Shown here one piece after another: positions 1-12,607 of a stretch of DNA of 64,000 nucleotides. The position numbers and the translations under genes were made by a program. The DNA lies in NCBI RefSeq assembly GCF_022682495.2, contig NC_071387.1:197820143-197884142 (forward strand), read 5' to 3'. Position 1 is the first letter of the stretch; each line of letters opens with the position of its first letter. Origin of the DNA: Desmodus rotundus. Lineage: Eukaryota > Chordata > Mammalia > Chiroptera > Phyllostomidae. The notes under the pieces were generated by a model, which worked only from the letters and a program-made list of their open reading frames with translations, was not told where the DNA came from and did no database searches.

Positions 1-2769
1 CAAATAGTTTGACTCGAGAAGTTCTAAAAGCTACACTTCAACTGGTTACGTTACAATCGCAGATTATCTTGAAGAAGCTGGCGTTCGCACAACACCGTCA
101 TCCACTTCCACCGTGGGACAGTGGCACGCCCTCCACCATTACATCACCTTTGTCATCAGTGACACTTGCATTTTCTTCCCATGGATCTGTGTATTTTTTA
201 AGTCTTATTAAGACATTTAATTTTTTTTAATATAAATTTTCTGTAGTGAATCTACATTTTCCTTCATTACATTTTCTAGGTAGGAATTCCTGATTTATTT
301 AGGAAGGCTATTAATTCCAGTAGGTTTGTTGTGTAACTGTCAGCTTCAGTGAGTTGATTCTCACTGTTTCCTAGCTGACCCACTTGAATTTTTCTGATGG
401 CACCATTAGCTCACAACGGCAACTGAGCTCCAGTGTGGGGATTGGTCTGTTCTCAGTGCTGACTGTGAGCCTGATGCTCTGCTAAGCACTTTCCTGACAC
501 TCGTACAGACTCCTTACAAGAAAGCTCTGCGGCAGACGCGAACATCCCCTACAGAGGAAAGAGAGTTGGAAGTTATGTCACTCGTCCAATACAGCAAAAA
601 TAGTAAGTGGGAGATGCTAATGCGGTTGTTTAGCACGTACATTTGACATGTACTAGAAATCCCCCAAGTGTTTATTACCACCAGGAAACGCAGGCAGAAG
701 GCAGTCTCACCCCTCCCCATCGGGCAGGCACCCTGAAAGACGGACGGCCAGGGCCGTCTGTCAGCGTTCTTCTCTCCCAGCACTTCGAGAGCCTTTCAAA
801 ACAGGACATATTTTCTCGAGCGTCTCAGGCATTTCAAATTCCAAAATCCAAACTCGAAACTATTTCTTAACCATACACTATATTAGAAACTATGATAACT
901 TGTCTTCCTTCACAGTACTTACATCTCTGATTTTTTTTCCCATCTACTGAATTATACTCACAGAACCCAAGTGGGCGTTCTCCACAAGCTACTGGGCACT
1001 AGAGAGGGAACCACCAGATGGAGGAGACTTCCAACACTCCACATTAAAAACCATCGACCTCCAGTGGGTCCTCAGTGGCTTCCGCAACACAATAGCTTGG
1101 CTTTCTTTCTATCCATATCTCCCTCTTCGCCTCCTCCTCGGCAAGTCCTTTCTCACTGGACAAAGTCTTCCTAGTTCATCTCACCTAATCATGGCATCGA
1201 GTTTTGCCATCTGGGATCTCTTGTCTGAATTTTACACCTGAATAGCCAATGTACTACCACACAATTCCACCCGGTTGTCTCACCGAGTCTCAGCTCCACG
1301 TGCCCCAAACTGAACTCGTCCTCTGGCCTTTCTTAGTGAGATGGGGAACACCAGATCTCAGGGAGTGACTGCTGAGTCTTCTTCCTTCATGACTGGTCAC
1401 CAAGACCTACTGAGTGTCTCACAAATACATCTCCATCACCTCCACCACTCCCATTACTGCTGCCATTGCCCCAGTCTAGGCACAATCATTCCTTTCTAAG
1501 TTACTGCAAACGCTTTCTAAACTCATGTCCTCCAGACAGACTTGACCTCCACAGAGCATTCCTCCACACAGCAACCTTCACACGTGCTCCTTTCTCTTCC
1601 TCTCCCATGCTCTTCCCTAATGCATTCCTGTACTGTGCACACTCTAGGTATCAGTAAAATGTCAATTTATCTATGACTCCTCAAGCTGCCTTTTTCACTG
1701 TGTGTTCACAGAGCAACAGGTGATCACTCCAGCAGAAGCACTTCTCGCAGCACTGAACTTGCTTATTCCTGTAAAGTGGGGGCTATTGTTAACAACTGTA
1801 CCTCCTGCACCAGCTCAATACCTGGGACACCCGTAATGTAATGTATTTCATTTGCTTGCTGGTTAAGTTATGCGAGGTTAGGTGACAGGGATACGCAGTG
1901 GAGCCTCGCCTTTGTCCTAACTGGAGTGGGAAGGCCTGTAAGGCTCCGACAATAAATTTGGTTATTCGGAGATGGTGACGACTGCGTTCATCGTGAGATA
2001 ATGTTCTCCATCACGTTAAAGAGGTCTGCTTACTTTCCTAGTTTGCTGCAGTTCCTACTCATAAATTGATGCTGTTTTATACGAAATATCTAATGGGCAG
2101 GTACTGAGGAAACCCTATCAATTCTGACACAAAAAATTAGTTACAGATTTCTTACTACTAACCTATCCATCCATGCAAACTCGGAATAAATTGTTATTTT
2201 AACATAATAACTTTCTCATCTACTAATCAGATTTTCATATCCACATTCATAAGAGAGACTGTTTTTAGTCGCCTTCCCTTGGTTAGGTTTTGCCATTGCG
2301 TTTTCCTGATATCACAGAAGGAGCTCAGTTTCCCTTCCATCTTCTCCAGTGTTCTAAACAGTTTAAAACTTTTTAGGAGGTGATGGTACAAATACAACTT
2401 TTCCATTTTTTCCATGGTGATTAGCCTATTAAAATTTTCTACTTCTTATATGAAATCTGTAATTTTTGTTTTCACTTCCAAGTTTCTAAATGTTTTCAAC
2501 AAAATATCTACATTTATGCCACTGTGCTATCAATTTTAAATCTCCTTCATTACTATGATACATCCTTTCTCATACCTAATGCAATGTGTTTTTCTTTCTT
2601 GCTTTGCCACTTTTTAAGTTGTACGACCTTTCAAAGAAGTCTTGCATTTATTTACAAACATTGTTATAGTGCTATAGCTCTGTTTTCTATTTCATTAATC
2701 TCTTTCATCTTTAAATCCTTTTTTCTGCTTTTCTTTACCAATTTCTAGAGCCAAACAATCAGGTAATAA

Positions 2770-2771
<2 letters not shown>

Positions 2772-2819
<48 letters not shown>
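2772..2819. repeat. (GT)24 microsatellite
   Basis: An uninterrupted GT dinucleotide run of about 24 units inside the DROSHA intron. It creates a spurious open frame of alternating Cys and Val. Confidence 0.97.
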
Positions 2820-2821
<2 letters not shown>

Positions 2822-2829
2822 ATTTACTG

Positions 2830-3035
2830 TTTATTTGGCATTAACTTTGGGCCCAGTTCTAGTGTTCTGCATGTATTATTTCAATGACCCCTCACCACTA
2901 AATACATTTATAAGTGTTCTAACTTTTAGACAGACATTGAAGCTTAAAAAGGTTAGATAACTTTATCCAATAACAACATTGAGAGAACTAATAATCAACC
3001 CCAAATCTGTCAGACTCCAGAGCGCTATTCTTAAT
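2830..3035 (-). repeat. MIR SINE remnant
   Basis: Reading along the plus strand, the stretch shows diverged forms of the reverse MIR layout. A 'cattatttcaatga' block is followed by 'gaagcttaaaaaggttagataact' and then 'ccccaaatctgtcagactcc'. This corresponds to the reversed core (a 'gcacagagaggttaagtaac' type block followed by the tRNA-related head). It is heavily diverged, as expected for this ancient mammalian family. Confidence 0.6.
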
Positions 3036-3464
3036 TACCAATATACAAGACCACAGAATTGGTTACATCCTGTAAGTTTTAGTTTATAACAATCTCAATG
3101 TCATTTTTCTAAATATAGTGTGACTGTAGTTTTACTTTTTTTCTGAAACAAGTATATTTAAAATCATAATTATGAATTTCCAAGGTTTGTTTTTTTTTTA
3201 AACCTTGAATTATTAGCAATTGACGTCAGAAAAAGTGGCCCATGTAATTTCTAATTTCTGGAAATTTATCAAGATTTTCCTTGCGCAAAATCAATACATC
3301 TTGAAAGTAAAGACTGTTAAGTGAGTGGCTGCTTTAGCTTTTCACGGGGCGTTTTGGAAGACTCTTAAGTATTTTGAAGACGTGGCTGATACTTTGCATA
3401 AGCACAAAATCTGAGTTCAGGGAGATAATCCTATGACTTCTTTCCGTGTGGACTCCTTGCTTAC

Positions 3465-3557
3465 CTTCCAGATCTCTTATACTCTTTTTTGTAGGACCTT
3501 TCCAGAGATGGTGATCTTCGGCTGTCCCGGTGCCTGTGTCTCTCCCGTTCCCGCTCT
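3465..3557 (-). CDS. DROSHA: DROSHA coding exon, RS-rich segment
   Basis: A 93-bp internal exon of the nuclear RNase III that cuts pri-miRNAs together with DGCR8. It is read on the minus strand, with acceptor TTTAAG before 3557 and donor AAG|GTAAGC at 3465/3464. The preceding exon ends in AG and this one starts with A, closing an Arg codon. The frame then reads E-R-E-R-E-R-H-R-H-R-D-S-R-R-S-P-S-L-E-R-S-Y-K, followed by K-E-Y-K-R-S-G and a split Arg. It matches human residues about 285-316 as I know them, apart from one Asn-to-Ser change. In human numbering the two serines of RRSPS are S300 and S302, the reported GSK3-beta sites that favour nuclear retention; both are kept. Alternative splicing in this RS region is reported to affect nuclear localisation in human. 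The exon is too short to stand out as an open frame and was found by hand. Confidence 0.95.
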
Positions 3558-6500
3558 CTTAAAGGAATTAATACACAGAGCTGTTTTCAACAGAAAGACT
3601 CAAAAACACCATCTCTCTTCACTGAATTCATCTTCTAAATAAATGGGCCTTACCTAAGGATTTTTCAGGCCCTGTTCTCTGTGGGACATTTTTATTCATC
3701 CTGCACTTACTAGAGAATAAAGGAGCTTTTCCTTTACAGAAGTTCACTAGCTTAGACATTTTTTGCTGTTTTCCTTAAAGAACGAAGTCATACCTGATGC
3801 TAAGCAACAAAGGGAATTTTATTGTAATCTTCTGTAGAGACCTTCCAACCAGCCAATCTTTGGTTACTTAACCTACAGGGAAAACTTTAAAGTGTTCTAT
3901 TGCCTCTTAACTTCTAGGTAACTCTCGATTTCATCCATGAACTAAAGGCAAATAAAAGCTTTAGTAGTAAGTGTTAGAACACGGTTCTACAATGCATGAG
4001 TTCTAAACCTACAGGTTACAGGCCTCTAGCTGTCACTAATTGCCATGAGACTGGACGTCACTTAACCTGTAAATGCTACTTTCATCAGAAAAGAACTCTA
4101 AATGGAGACCCTGAGTTTATTTAGTATAAAAATAGAATGAGGAATTTTAAAACCTCCCAATATTAAACCAGGAAAATTCAATAATAATAATAATAACAAT
4201 AACAACTTCTTAGTTTATTTAATAAGCACAACGAGACCTGAAACAAAAATCAGAACTCTAGTGTGTTTGAATCAGAACTAAATCTAAGGGAAATAACCAC
4301 CTGATCTCAGAATTAAAAAAATAAAAAAGCTATATTAGCTGAGTCCAGCAAGACTATAAAAATATCTGGACTCAAAACTATCCCCCAACCTATAGCCAAA
4401 CAGAAGAAAGGTAAATACACTGCAATCAGAACTTACAAAACTGGTGGAGATTCATCACTGCTTAGATAGAAAAAGCAGAACTTGTTTTACACGTAAAGCT
4501 CACCCCCCCCCCCAAGGAAGACTCCTTCAAGTAATACACTTTTGACACATGAATAAGCCGCAGGTACACACAAGCTGTCCAAAAGAAAGCAGCCGGAGCT
4601 TGGGAGTCTACAGAGTGTATCTGATTCACTTCTAAAATTAGTTGACTGTTAGGCAATAAATCCCGCCTGGTGAGTAGTGCCACATGATGAAGATATGATC
4701 TGTAGTGGCGTGACGGCTAAAAAGAATAATCAAATTGCCTATATTTCCACATAAAAACTCTATTTAGTGACTATTCCTCACTTTTGTTTATTTTTTAACA
4801 TCTAGGCAATAGAATTTGCACTCCAGAGCAGCTCTGAGTGGGGATGAATTGAAAAGACCAATTTGGATATAAGCCACCTTAGAAATATAATTACGAGCAA
4901 GAAAAACAGTGTTTAGGTTACTTTTCCAAAGACTGACTCTTGTTTGCAAGCATTAAGATCTTCCTCCAGTACGGAAAGCTAGCTCCCAGACGGCTGCACA
5001 TGGAGCTCCACAGGGCAGCCAGGGGTCACGGTGCTGTCGGCCCAGTGATGGACGGCAGGGAGGCTCACCCGCGCTGCACCACGCCGCACAGGGCAGGGGC
5101 AGGGCCCTGCTCTCTTTCCTTTCCCGTTCCCCAGAGTGACCTTCATCTGGCACGACAACAAAAACATATATCCAGTTCCTCACAAACTTTCTCTAGAAAT
5201 AGTTTGCCCTAACACAATCTTGTAATTGTCATTCGACCACATTTTGGAGGAGGAGAAATAGAAGGAAAATGGAATCTGAAAAAGGATAGACTCACTTACC
5301 CCAAGAAGCAAGGGGAGAAGTGGCCAGAGGACAGGCTATAGAATTTTCATAGACAACACAATCTAATGCAAAAATGTGTGAAGTCTTGGGTTTCTCCAGT
5401 ACACTTCTAAAAGTTATACTAGGCGTCCACATGCCCCATGCTTCTTTCACAGAAGCAATCCATGTAAGACAGGTGACTGACACCCACCGAAGACCCCAAA
5501 GGAGCCGATCTCAGTGTGGCTGTAACACTGAGGCGGGCCCAGGGCAAACCGCCCAAGCACAACATCAGAGAAACAACTCCAACGTAAGTAAAGGCCGTTC
5601 AGAAAGGGGAGCCGGCTGCCTACACAGGTCCTTCCTGGCAAAGGAGCTGTGGTTTCAGGGACGGACACTGACAGCAGTTCTCCTGGCACTCGATTCCCTC
5701 ACTCACAGACACCCTCAGTTTACAAGACATTTCAGTTTCTTCAAATAAGCACATAACTCCAAGGTTAAGCCTGGATGGAAAAATTCAGGATTTTACAGCA
5801 GAGCCCTAATAACTCAGCTCTAACTTAAGCCCCCAAAACAGAAAAACAAATGCAATCTAGAAGAGTGAAGTTTGCAGCAAAACATTTCCCCAGAGACAGG
5901 ATTAACAATCGCTTTACAGTCTGAAGCAAACTCTTTCCAGTTTAGATTTTTATCATGAAACTATGAAACACACTATCACAGGCCCCTGCTAACTCGCCCA
6001 TCACTGAACAAACAAGGACAAAACTGGCCAGAAACAGTAACTCACGCTGAAAAAACTTAAAAGATGACGACTCTCCAATCAGTCATCTCCACAGGAAACA
6101 CATGTCCTTCCGCCTCCCTCTGGCATCAGGGAGAAGCAACAGCACCTTTTCCGGCCACACCTGAGTGCTGGATACTCTCCTCAGGGCTAGGAATGGCCAT
6201 GGCCACTCATGGGCAGAACGTCCAATCAGAACGAAACCGAGAGCCAGGAGGAAAACACAGAGACCGAGAAGGGACTGCCCGGGAGCCACAAGCGCTCTCT
6301 GCAAACCCACACGATGACGTGAGCTGGTCGCGGAGCTCAGACCCTTGTAGCACAGAAGTTCCACAGGACAAGGAAGGGGAACACCACGGGGGGCAGAAAG
6401 AGAAGCACTGTTACCAGCTTGCCGAGTGGAAAACCTCACACCTGCATAGATAGGGAGAGTTCGCTGAAGGGACAAGTAACATTAGTACAATCATTACCCC

Positions 6501-7369
6501 TGCACTTTTACGTCTCCAAATAAACCAATGGTTCTTAGCCTTTGGGGGCAAGAGACTCACAACACCTCCTGAGAATTTGATGTGGGGCACCTATTTACTT
6601 ATAGAAAAACACACATGCACATGAAGTCTTGAATATAACTTCAGAGCATTTCTAGAAGGCCATCTGTGAATCCCAGTTTAAGAACACCTGCTAAAACCTT
6701 ATTCTCTTATATATACAGATATTTGGTCTTTTGAAAAAAAATGTAATTTGAAATGGAACAGTATTTTTTAAATGCCATTTTCTTCAGTTTGAATTTGTTT
6801 CTGTGTAACATCAGGAGGTTAAAGTTACTTTGATAACTATAATTTCGATACTGTATAACTAATACTACTTCATTTTACAAGGAAACAGAGCAAGAAGCCA
6901 ACAATATACAATACACTTCATTTATCCTAAAAATCAGGAAGTTCTGCTTAACTTGTTTGATTCTTAATCGATAACATATGCAGATCATCAATTCCAAAAG
7001 AATCCAAGTGCTGTGTAACCTATACTGAATGTAAATACATATAAAGCAAAAAAAAAAAAAAAAAAAAGGTAAGATCTGTTATTGGATCATCATTAAAATG
7101 TCAACTGTATTATGCAGAGTAATCAGCTTACATCCATTGAAATGAATCTACATTGATAATTTTGGAATGCTTTTCAAAAGTGGCTTTTTCTGACATCAAT
7201 TTCTTTACTTGTCAGTCGTCTCTTCCTCTTCCCAACAGCCCAACAGCAGCGCTATCTCCTGTTATGAACCGGAATGCACTGCTGGGCCTTTTTGGTCTGG
7301 TTTGCTGACAAACGGAAACGGCCTGGATGTGGGCCTCTGCAGTTCACCAGAAAAACACACGTGCTTTAC
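3558..7369 (-). other. DROSHA: DROSHA intron between the two coding exons
   Basis: A 3.8-kb intron on the minus strand, bounded by donor CAG|GTAAAG (exon end 7370) and acceptor TTTAAG (before 3557). It contains a hAT remnant at about 6526-6690, a 20-nt poly-A run near 7048, an (AAT)n stretch near 4180 and a C-run near 4503. Open frames here, including 5374-5748 and 6064-6453 on the plus strand, show no recognisable domain and run antisense to the gene. No further exon was found. Confidence 0.8.
6526..6690. mobile_element. hAT (Charlie-type) MITE remnant
   Basis: The left end 'caatggttcttagcc' and right end 'gtttaagaacacctg' are imperfect inverted repeats of the 'cagtggttctcaaac...ttaagaacccctg' kind found in old nonautonomous hAT-Charlie elements. 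The body matches that layout, including 'gagaatttgatg', 'cacacatgcacatgaa' and 'cccagtttaagaac'. The flanking 8-bp duplication is too eroded to be sure of. Confidence 0.6.
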
Positions 7370-8203
7370 CTGCTCCGCTCGTAGCTGCGGTGGCGAGAAG
7401 GCGTTCTCCCTCGGTCATAATCCGATCTGTAACGGCTGTCGGGTCTCCTCCGGTCAGGGCTGCGGCCCCGCTCCCGCCGATCCAGAGACCGATGCCTCTC
7501 GCCTCGCCCGTGACTGTGATCGCGGTGCCTGTGGTCATCATAGTGCTTGAGCCGCTCGGGGGACCTTCTCTCACTGGGAGCCTTTGGGAGTGGGTATGGA
7601 GGGAGGTGCCTAAAATGAGGACTGCTGCTGTTATTAGCGCTGGGTGGGAAAGAGCTGGGGCTGTTCTGGAAGCTGTTAAAATTGGGGGGTGGGAAGTTGT
7701 GGTGCGAATACCCAGGAGGGTACTGATAATTGACCTGCTGCGGCATGACCGGAGGGGGCGGGGGGTGGGGCATGGAAGGCGGGGGCATCATGAAGGGGAA
7801 AGTGCCTTGTCCGGGAGGGGCTCCAGGGACTGGGGGGTTATTAGGACAGGGCATCGGAGGTGGCATGGGAGGGAAACACGGAGGCACTGGGAAGGGGGGC
7901 CTCATCTGGTGATTGGGGAAGGGGGGCCGGATTGGGCACGGGGGCAGGGGCCCTTGTGCTGACGGAGGCATGGGGGGCGGGAAGGGTACAAAATCTGGTC
8001 GTGGAGGCAGAAAATTGGGGGCCGGAGAGTTCGAGAAGGTGGTGGAAGGGGCATTTGGAGGTTCGTATTGATATTGCACAGGAGGCTGCTGAGGGTGAAG
8101 CAGTCTCAGATTTTGGGGCCTGAAGGCTGGCGCTGAAGGTCTGGCTCCATGTCCTCCTCGCCCTCGAGGACACCCTCGTCCTGGGTGGAACGACATTCTA
8201 TGA
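7370..8203 (-). CDS. DROSHA: DROSHA N-terminal coding exon (proline-rich and RS-rich)
   Basis: A large first main coding exon of the Microprocessor RNase III, read on the minus strand. The acceptor follows a long pyrimidine run (a poly-A run on the plus strand at 8214-8226) and ends AAAG before 8203. The exon then reads T CAT AGA ATG, with the Met at 8196 opening MSFHPGRGCPRGRGGHG. In human this Met is residue 10, after a short upstream exon encoding MMQGNTCHR. About 200 residues of Pro/Phe/Met-rich low-complexity sequence follow (many PPxP, QYQYEPP, NFLPPRPDFVPFPPPMPP), then an Arg/Ser/Asp/His-rich tail (KHYDDHRHRDHSHGRGERHR ... RHRSYERS) ending in a split Arg codon. The donor is CAG|GTAAAG at 7370/7369. 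This half of DROSHA is not needed for catalysis in vitro; the RS part drives nuclear import. The match to human is nearly collinear throughout. The reading frame stays open upstream of the acceptor to 8322, but that part is intron. Confidence 0.97.
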
Positions 8204-9982
8204 CTTTGTTGGAGAAAAAAAAAAAGAGACAGAGAAGAGAAAACTATGGAAAGAGGGTTCCACAAATGCCTGAATAGCTTCAGGAGCAACGGACAGACCC
8301 CTAGGCCACTGGAATATTCCATCCCTCCAATACTGAGTTCTCTGTACTATCTGACACTCCTCATGGCTAGTAAACTCCTCTCCCCCTGCCTCAGCCCCCC
8401 AACCACTGCCATGGTCACCCTGTGGACCTTGCCACTCCCCAAAGCCACTCCCCCTCCAGAATGATGAATTCAACATCCCACTGTTCAACCATTTGCTGTC
8501 CCTGTTAAGTTTCCCAAAAACCCTGACCTCACCATGCCTCGCGTCCGCACACCCAAGGTTCCTCTATCTGCACCAGCCTCTCCTGTCTCACCTTCTCTCC
8601 AGCTCAGCGCAGACTGCAAACCTAACCTAACATGCCCGGGAAGGAATCGACGATCTTCTCCTCCAAGACAATACCACTTGCTCCTTTTTATTTATTCCTG
8701 ATTTCAACAGACACCATTTAGGGTCTACATACTTTCACCTTTATCATCTTTGCCACAAACATTTTCATTGCACAACTAACTAATTGGCCTCAAGGCAACT
8801 TTTCCATAAAAACGATAAATGTAATCCTAATTTAGTAGAGGCGTACCTTTCTACAAGTTGGTTCTCGGGAGAGTCAGTACTTTCCAACTAAAAGCTGGGT
8901 ATCAACTGTTGCCTTAGGTCCCTCGCTGCCGGCACACATAAGTGGCAGGCAAGGTGGCCGTTACACACAGCGGGCACCACTGCCCATGAGGAGTGACCTC
9001 CCCAAGGCAGGAACAGATGTCCCTTCTCTTCCTGGGACTGCTGCACAGTTTAACAGCACTGCTGGTCCAAAGCAGGTCAGGCAGACCTGACCACGGCAGG
9101 AGCAAGTATCTCAAGGTCTTTGGGGAGCTCTTTTAACTTTGCAGACTGTACCTAACCAAGCACTTGTCTTCATCCCATGAGAAATGTGGGTTCAACTCTG
9201 TGTGATGGTCGCTCCTCCATATGTCCCTATCGGTAAGTCCCCAGCAGCACCCGTCAATAGCTAAGTGCATATGGACAACAGCAGATTTTAATAACGTCCT
9301 AGCAGAGCTTCCTCAATGTAAGCAAATTCACCTTTAGATCAAAACAACTTTACTTAAGCCATAAACAAGTGGATTTGAAATTATGACAAACCAATACACA
9401 ACACCTGATGGTGGTGGTCTTAAAATGGTTAGCATTTCTTCCACACGACAATGATTTGCCCCAAGAGTCGGTTTCTTATTTTGAAACAGAAACACTGGGG
9501 AGAGAAAGAGAGGCTGAGGGCCCTCTTTGAGGGCACAGAGTTGAACCACATTTCCCACAGAACGAAGACAAATGCTTAGGTACAATCCACAAAATAAAAT
9601 CAGTTATTTGCATGGTATTTCCTCCATGAATCTATACACATTTTAAAGGTATGCAAATATTTTGTATTTCGCAATAAAGTCTTTTTAATTTTGTTATTCA
9701 TTTTATCGTGTTTCATTATATCCTTTTCACGTCCCTCTTTTATTTGTCTTTATCTACTTTTACAGGAAAATTGCCTTAGGGTCAGTTAGTCACGCTGCAA
9801 AAATGCTTGCAGCCAAGATGTCTACAGCCAAGATGCTTATGGCGAAAATGCCAGACACATATTGGTCCTCAAGTCATACACCAGGGCATTATCTAAAAGG
9901 TTTTCCTTCTTTACCCACTTTAACTAAAAGTTCATTCTAAAACTCCTGTAATTTTTTTTATCCTCACCAGAGGACATGCTTA

Positions 9983-10178
9983 ATGATTTTAAGAAAAAAG
10001 GGAAGGGAGGGAAAGAGTGCAAGAACCATCAATGGCAGAGAGAAACATTGACTGGTTGCCTCTCGCAGGTGCCATGACCAAACCCTCGACCTACGAATGT
10101 GCCCTGACCTGGAATCAAATCCACAACCTTTCAGTGCATAGGACCACCCTCCAATCAACAGCCATACCAGTCTGGAGC
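9983..10178 (-). mobile_element. VES-type SINE (bat)
   Basis: A reversed tRNA-derived SINE. The plus strand runs from an A/G-rich tail ('gggaagggagggaaagag') through 'attgactggttgcctctcgcag' to 'caacagccataccagtctgg', the reverse complement of a 'ccagactggtatggctgttg' head. It is diverged compared with the copies at 44.9 and 51.2 kb, and no clear target-site duplication is visible. Confidence 0.8.
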
Positions 10179-11499
10179 AATTCCTATCCATTCCTATGGT
10201 TTTTTGGTTCATAAATACTTGAGTTCACCCACTTCACACCATCATCTCTGGTCTGGCGCCTACAGTAAAACCCCTGCGGGTCTTGTTACAATCACTATCA
10301 ATACCCCCACCCCCCAAGCCTGTTAGGTTTCCTGTTCTCACACTCTGTGCCGCTTCTTGGCAGTTCCTACAAGAATTCCAATTCACCAACTAATTACTTA
10401 ATTCCATCTTTAATGTCTGCCTGCACCTCCTAACCGCAAGTTCCATCACGGCAGGGCTCTGGGTGGTCTCATTAACTGCTCTGGTCTGAGTTGCTAGCCA
10501 TGTACCTGACCCAAATGGACACATTTTCCCCTCTCTTCACATTTCTAAAGCCTTCCCACAGCCTATAACCCAGGCCGGCGTCTGCTCCGCTGTCTGTGCT
10601 CCCAAAACTCCTGCCATCGCTACCACGCCACTCACCACGTATTGCCTTGCATCGTGACGTGCCGTATGGGTCACTGTCACATCTTCCACAGGGAATATAA
10701 GCTCTAGAGGACGGAAAGAATAAAATAGACATAAAAATGTTTCCTGAACTGATAGCGCTAGAAAATATTTCTGCAGTTATCTTAACACTAATGTTGCATT
10801 CTCCGAGGCATTTAGCATAATAACAAAATTAAGAGAATGTTGAACTGAATTAAAGTTTACAACTGACTTTTAAGATGTCCTTAATACTTGTCTTGATGAC
10901 TCAAAATAATCAGTAGCTAAAAAGACTGAAAATTTGAGCATATTCCACCTCTAATTTGCTAAAAGATTAGGGGGAGAAAACCACTTCTCCTCTCCCTCTC
11001 CATACTCTAGTTTCCTTCACAGTGAGACCGGCATTCAAATTCAGATGTAACTATAATCTTGTAGAGATAACACTTACCCTTGATTCTCATTCTCCATTTT
11101 TCCCATAGAATAATGTTGTGAACATGAATGACTTTCCAAATACTTAAACTTCAGAAACATGTTCTTAAAATGCAAATAAATATTAAATGCAAAAAGCTTT
11201 ATGTAGAAGCATCTCCCAAATGTCTTTCTAACTAAAGTTTACCAATAAGCTTAAAGTAGACTTTCAAATGGCTTATGAAAATCATTTCAGGTTATTTAGC
11301 TGTACCAATCACTGGGATTAATAAACATCAGGTACCAAATAACATCTGAATAACGGTTATTTTTCAGTCCAAGGCCCTCAAGATAAATCTAAGGCCAAAA
11401 GAGTTAATCTCACACTCCCTGACAACAGAATCAAATTCAAACTCCGTGCTTGTTATCCAAGGCGTTCTACAATCTGAACCCAATGCTTCCAGGCTTATT

Positions 11500-11930
11500 T
11501 TCCATTATCTCCCCCATGAAGCACCTATCACCCCAGATCTTCCCAGTTGCCTAACATGCCAAATACTATCACCCGGCTTGTTCTTTGCTCTCACTCTTCT
11601 GAAATCTCCTGCCCTATGAATTTTCTCACTGACTTCTACCCATCTACCTGTGTCAAATGCCACCTCTTCTGTGAAGCCTTTCCTGGTTCCCTTTAGGAAG
11701 CAATCCCATTCCCTCTAGGCTTCCCTCTTAGTCTGTACTTACTTCTTTTACAGCACTTACCAGAGACTGCCTCATATTATAGTCAAGTGTGCACATGTCT
11801 AACTCCTCCACTAGATTATTAGCTCCTTGATGACACCGGTTGATTCATAGTCATTTCTGAATCCTTCACAGCCCCTGGCAGAGCATCCTGCACACAGTAG
11901 GTGATTAATAAATGTTCACTGTCTCACCAA
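11500..11930 (+). repeat. LINE-2 3' end fragment
   Basis: The order of landmarks matches an L2 3' end in plus orientation. It runs from 'tcaaatgccacctcttctgtgaagcctttcc', through 'tagctccttgatgac', to 'cacacagtaggtgattaataaatgttcact'. It is ancient and lacks coding capacity. Confidence 0.65.
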
Positions 11931-12607
11931 CAGTATATGTTTCTATGTTGCTACGGTACATTTCCCTTTCACATATATCCACAACAGATCTGCATTATCA
12001 AAACCAGACAAAAAGACCTTTCCACTGATTCACACAACATTTAAGGGGCCAATACATGTAGGGCACTGTCCCGGGCCCTGTGGACTCAAAGATGAGTAAG
12101 ATCAGCCTGCAGGACCCAAGGAGCTCAGAACCTACATACATGTTTTAAAAATTAATATAAGGCAATAAACTCAAGAAAAGACGTATGCACAGAGTCTAGG
12201 AGAACACAAAGGAATGTGCTGGAAATCACTAATACTCTCATTCACTGTGTACCAGTCTAACATTCGCTATGAAATCCTCAAGAATGTGTCTATAGAGAGA
12301 ATATCTGAAGACACTGATTATGAAACTGACCTACTAAAGGCATAATCACGCTGTGTTATGAATGCAAACTTTAATTCAAAAGTCAAGAAATTCGCTGCAA
12401 CTGGAAAAGTAATCATTTTCTGCGCCTGCCTACTCCTGGGTAGGTGTTTGTTAGTAGGGAAAATGAGGGAGCTGTTTGGAATAGTAAACACGTCCAGGAA
12501 CATCAGTCTATGTAGAAAGAGTTGCAAAGTGTGACGACGTTTTTCTTAAGAACATCCTCTTTTCCTCCAGTGGAATCCGCAGGCCCATCAGCTTTCTAGG
12601 GCTGAAC

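Larger units (their letters stand above)
1..3464 (-). other. DROSHA: DROSHA intron (3' part, running off the left edge)
   Basis: On the minus strand this is the intron that follows the RS-rich exon at 3465-3557. That exon ends in AAG followed by the donor GTAAGC at 3464-3459. I looked on the minus strand for the next DROSHA coding segment (which continues SYGLSVVPEP in human) and did not find it, so the exon probably lies left of the window. The stretch is AT-rich. It holds a GT microsatellite, a MIR remnant and, at about 1260-1600, a C/T-rich stretch that may be an old LINE fragment. No other gene is seen. Confidence 0.7.
8204..12607 (-). other. DROSHA: DROSHA 5' intron(s), with possible untranslated exons
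   Basis: The region between the first large coding exon and the divergent promoter. Human DROSHA has small 5' exons here. On this strand I see good donor-like sites such as GAGAAG|GTGAGA near 8592 and GCATG|GTGAGG near 8533, but the sequence alone does not fix any exon. The stretch also contains a VES SINE (about 9983-10178), an L2 fragment (about 11500-11930) and a further L2-like piece near 12040-12160. I see no protein-coding exon in it. Confidence 0.6.

Noticed and set aside
2772..2960. An open frame with a Cys-Val repeat
   Set aside because: Produced by the GT microsatellite.
3221..3228. TGACGTCA (full CRE palindrome)
   Set aside because: A single intronic site outside any promoter-like context; it may occur by chance.
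6064..6453. A plus-strand frame rich in Arg, Glu and His, reminiscent of the DROSHA RS region
   Set aside because: It lies on the opposite strand to DROSHA and lacks splice sites in a suitable phase. The true RS exon is at 3465-3557.
7327..7962. A 211-codon open frame on the plus strand, overlapping other long plus-strand frames
   Set aside because: It is exactly antisense to the DROSHA N-terminal exon. The GC-rich, proline- and arginine-coding composition of that exon opens frames on the opposite strand. No independent motif is seen.
8204..8322. Upstream extension of the DROSHA frame (an ATG at 8322)
   Set aside because: The segment includes the polypyrimidine tract and acceptor of the intron. 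Its residues do not match DROSHA, whereas the match begins sharply after the acceptor.
11641..11660. A possible DROSHA upstream exon ending ..TTGACACAG|GTAG on the minus strand
   Set aside because: It sits in an L2 repeat whose family sequence explains the match, and the preceding codons do not resemble MMQGNT.
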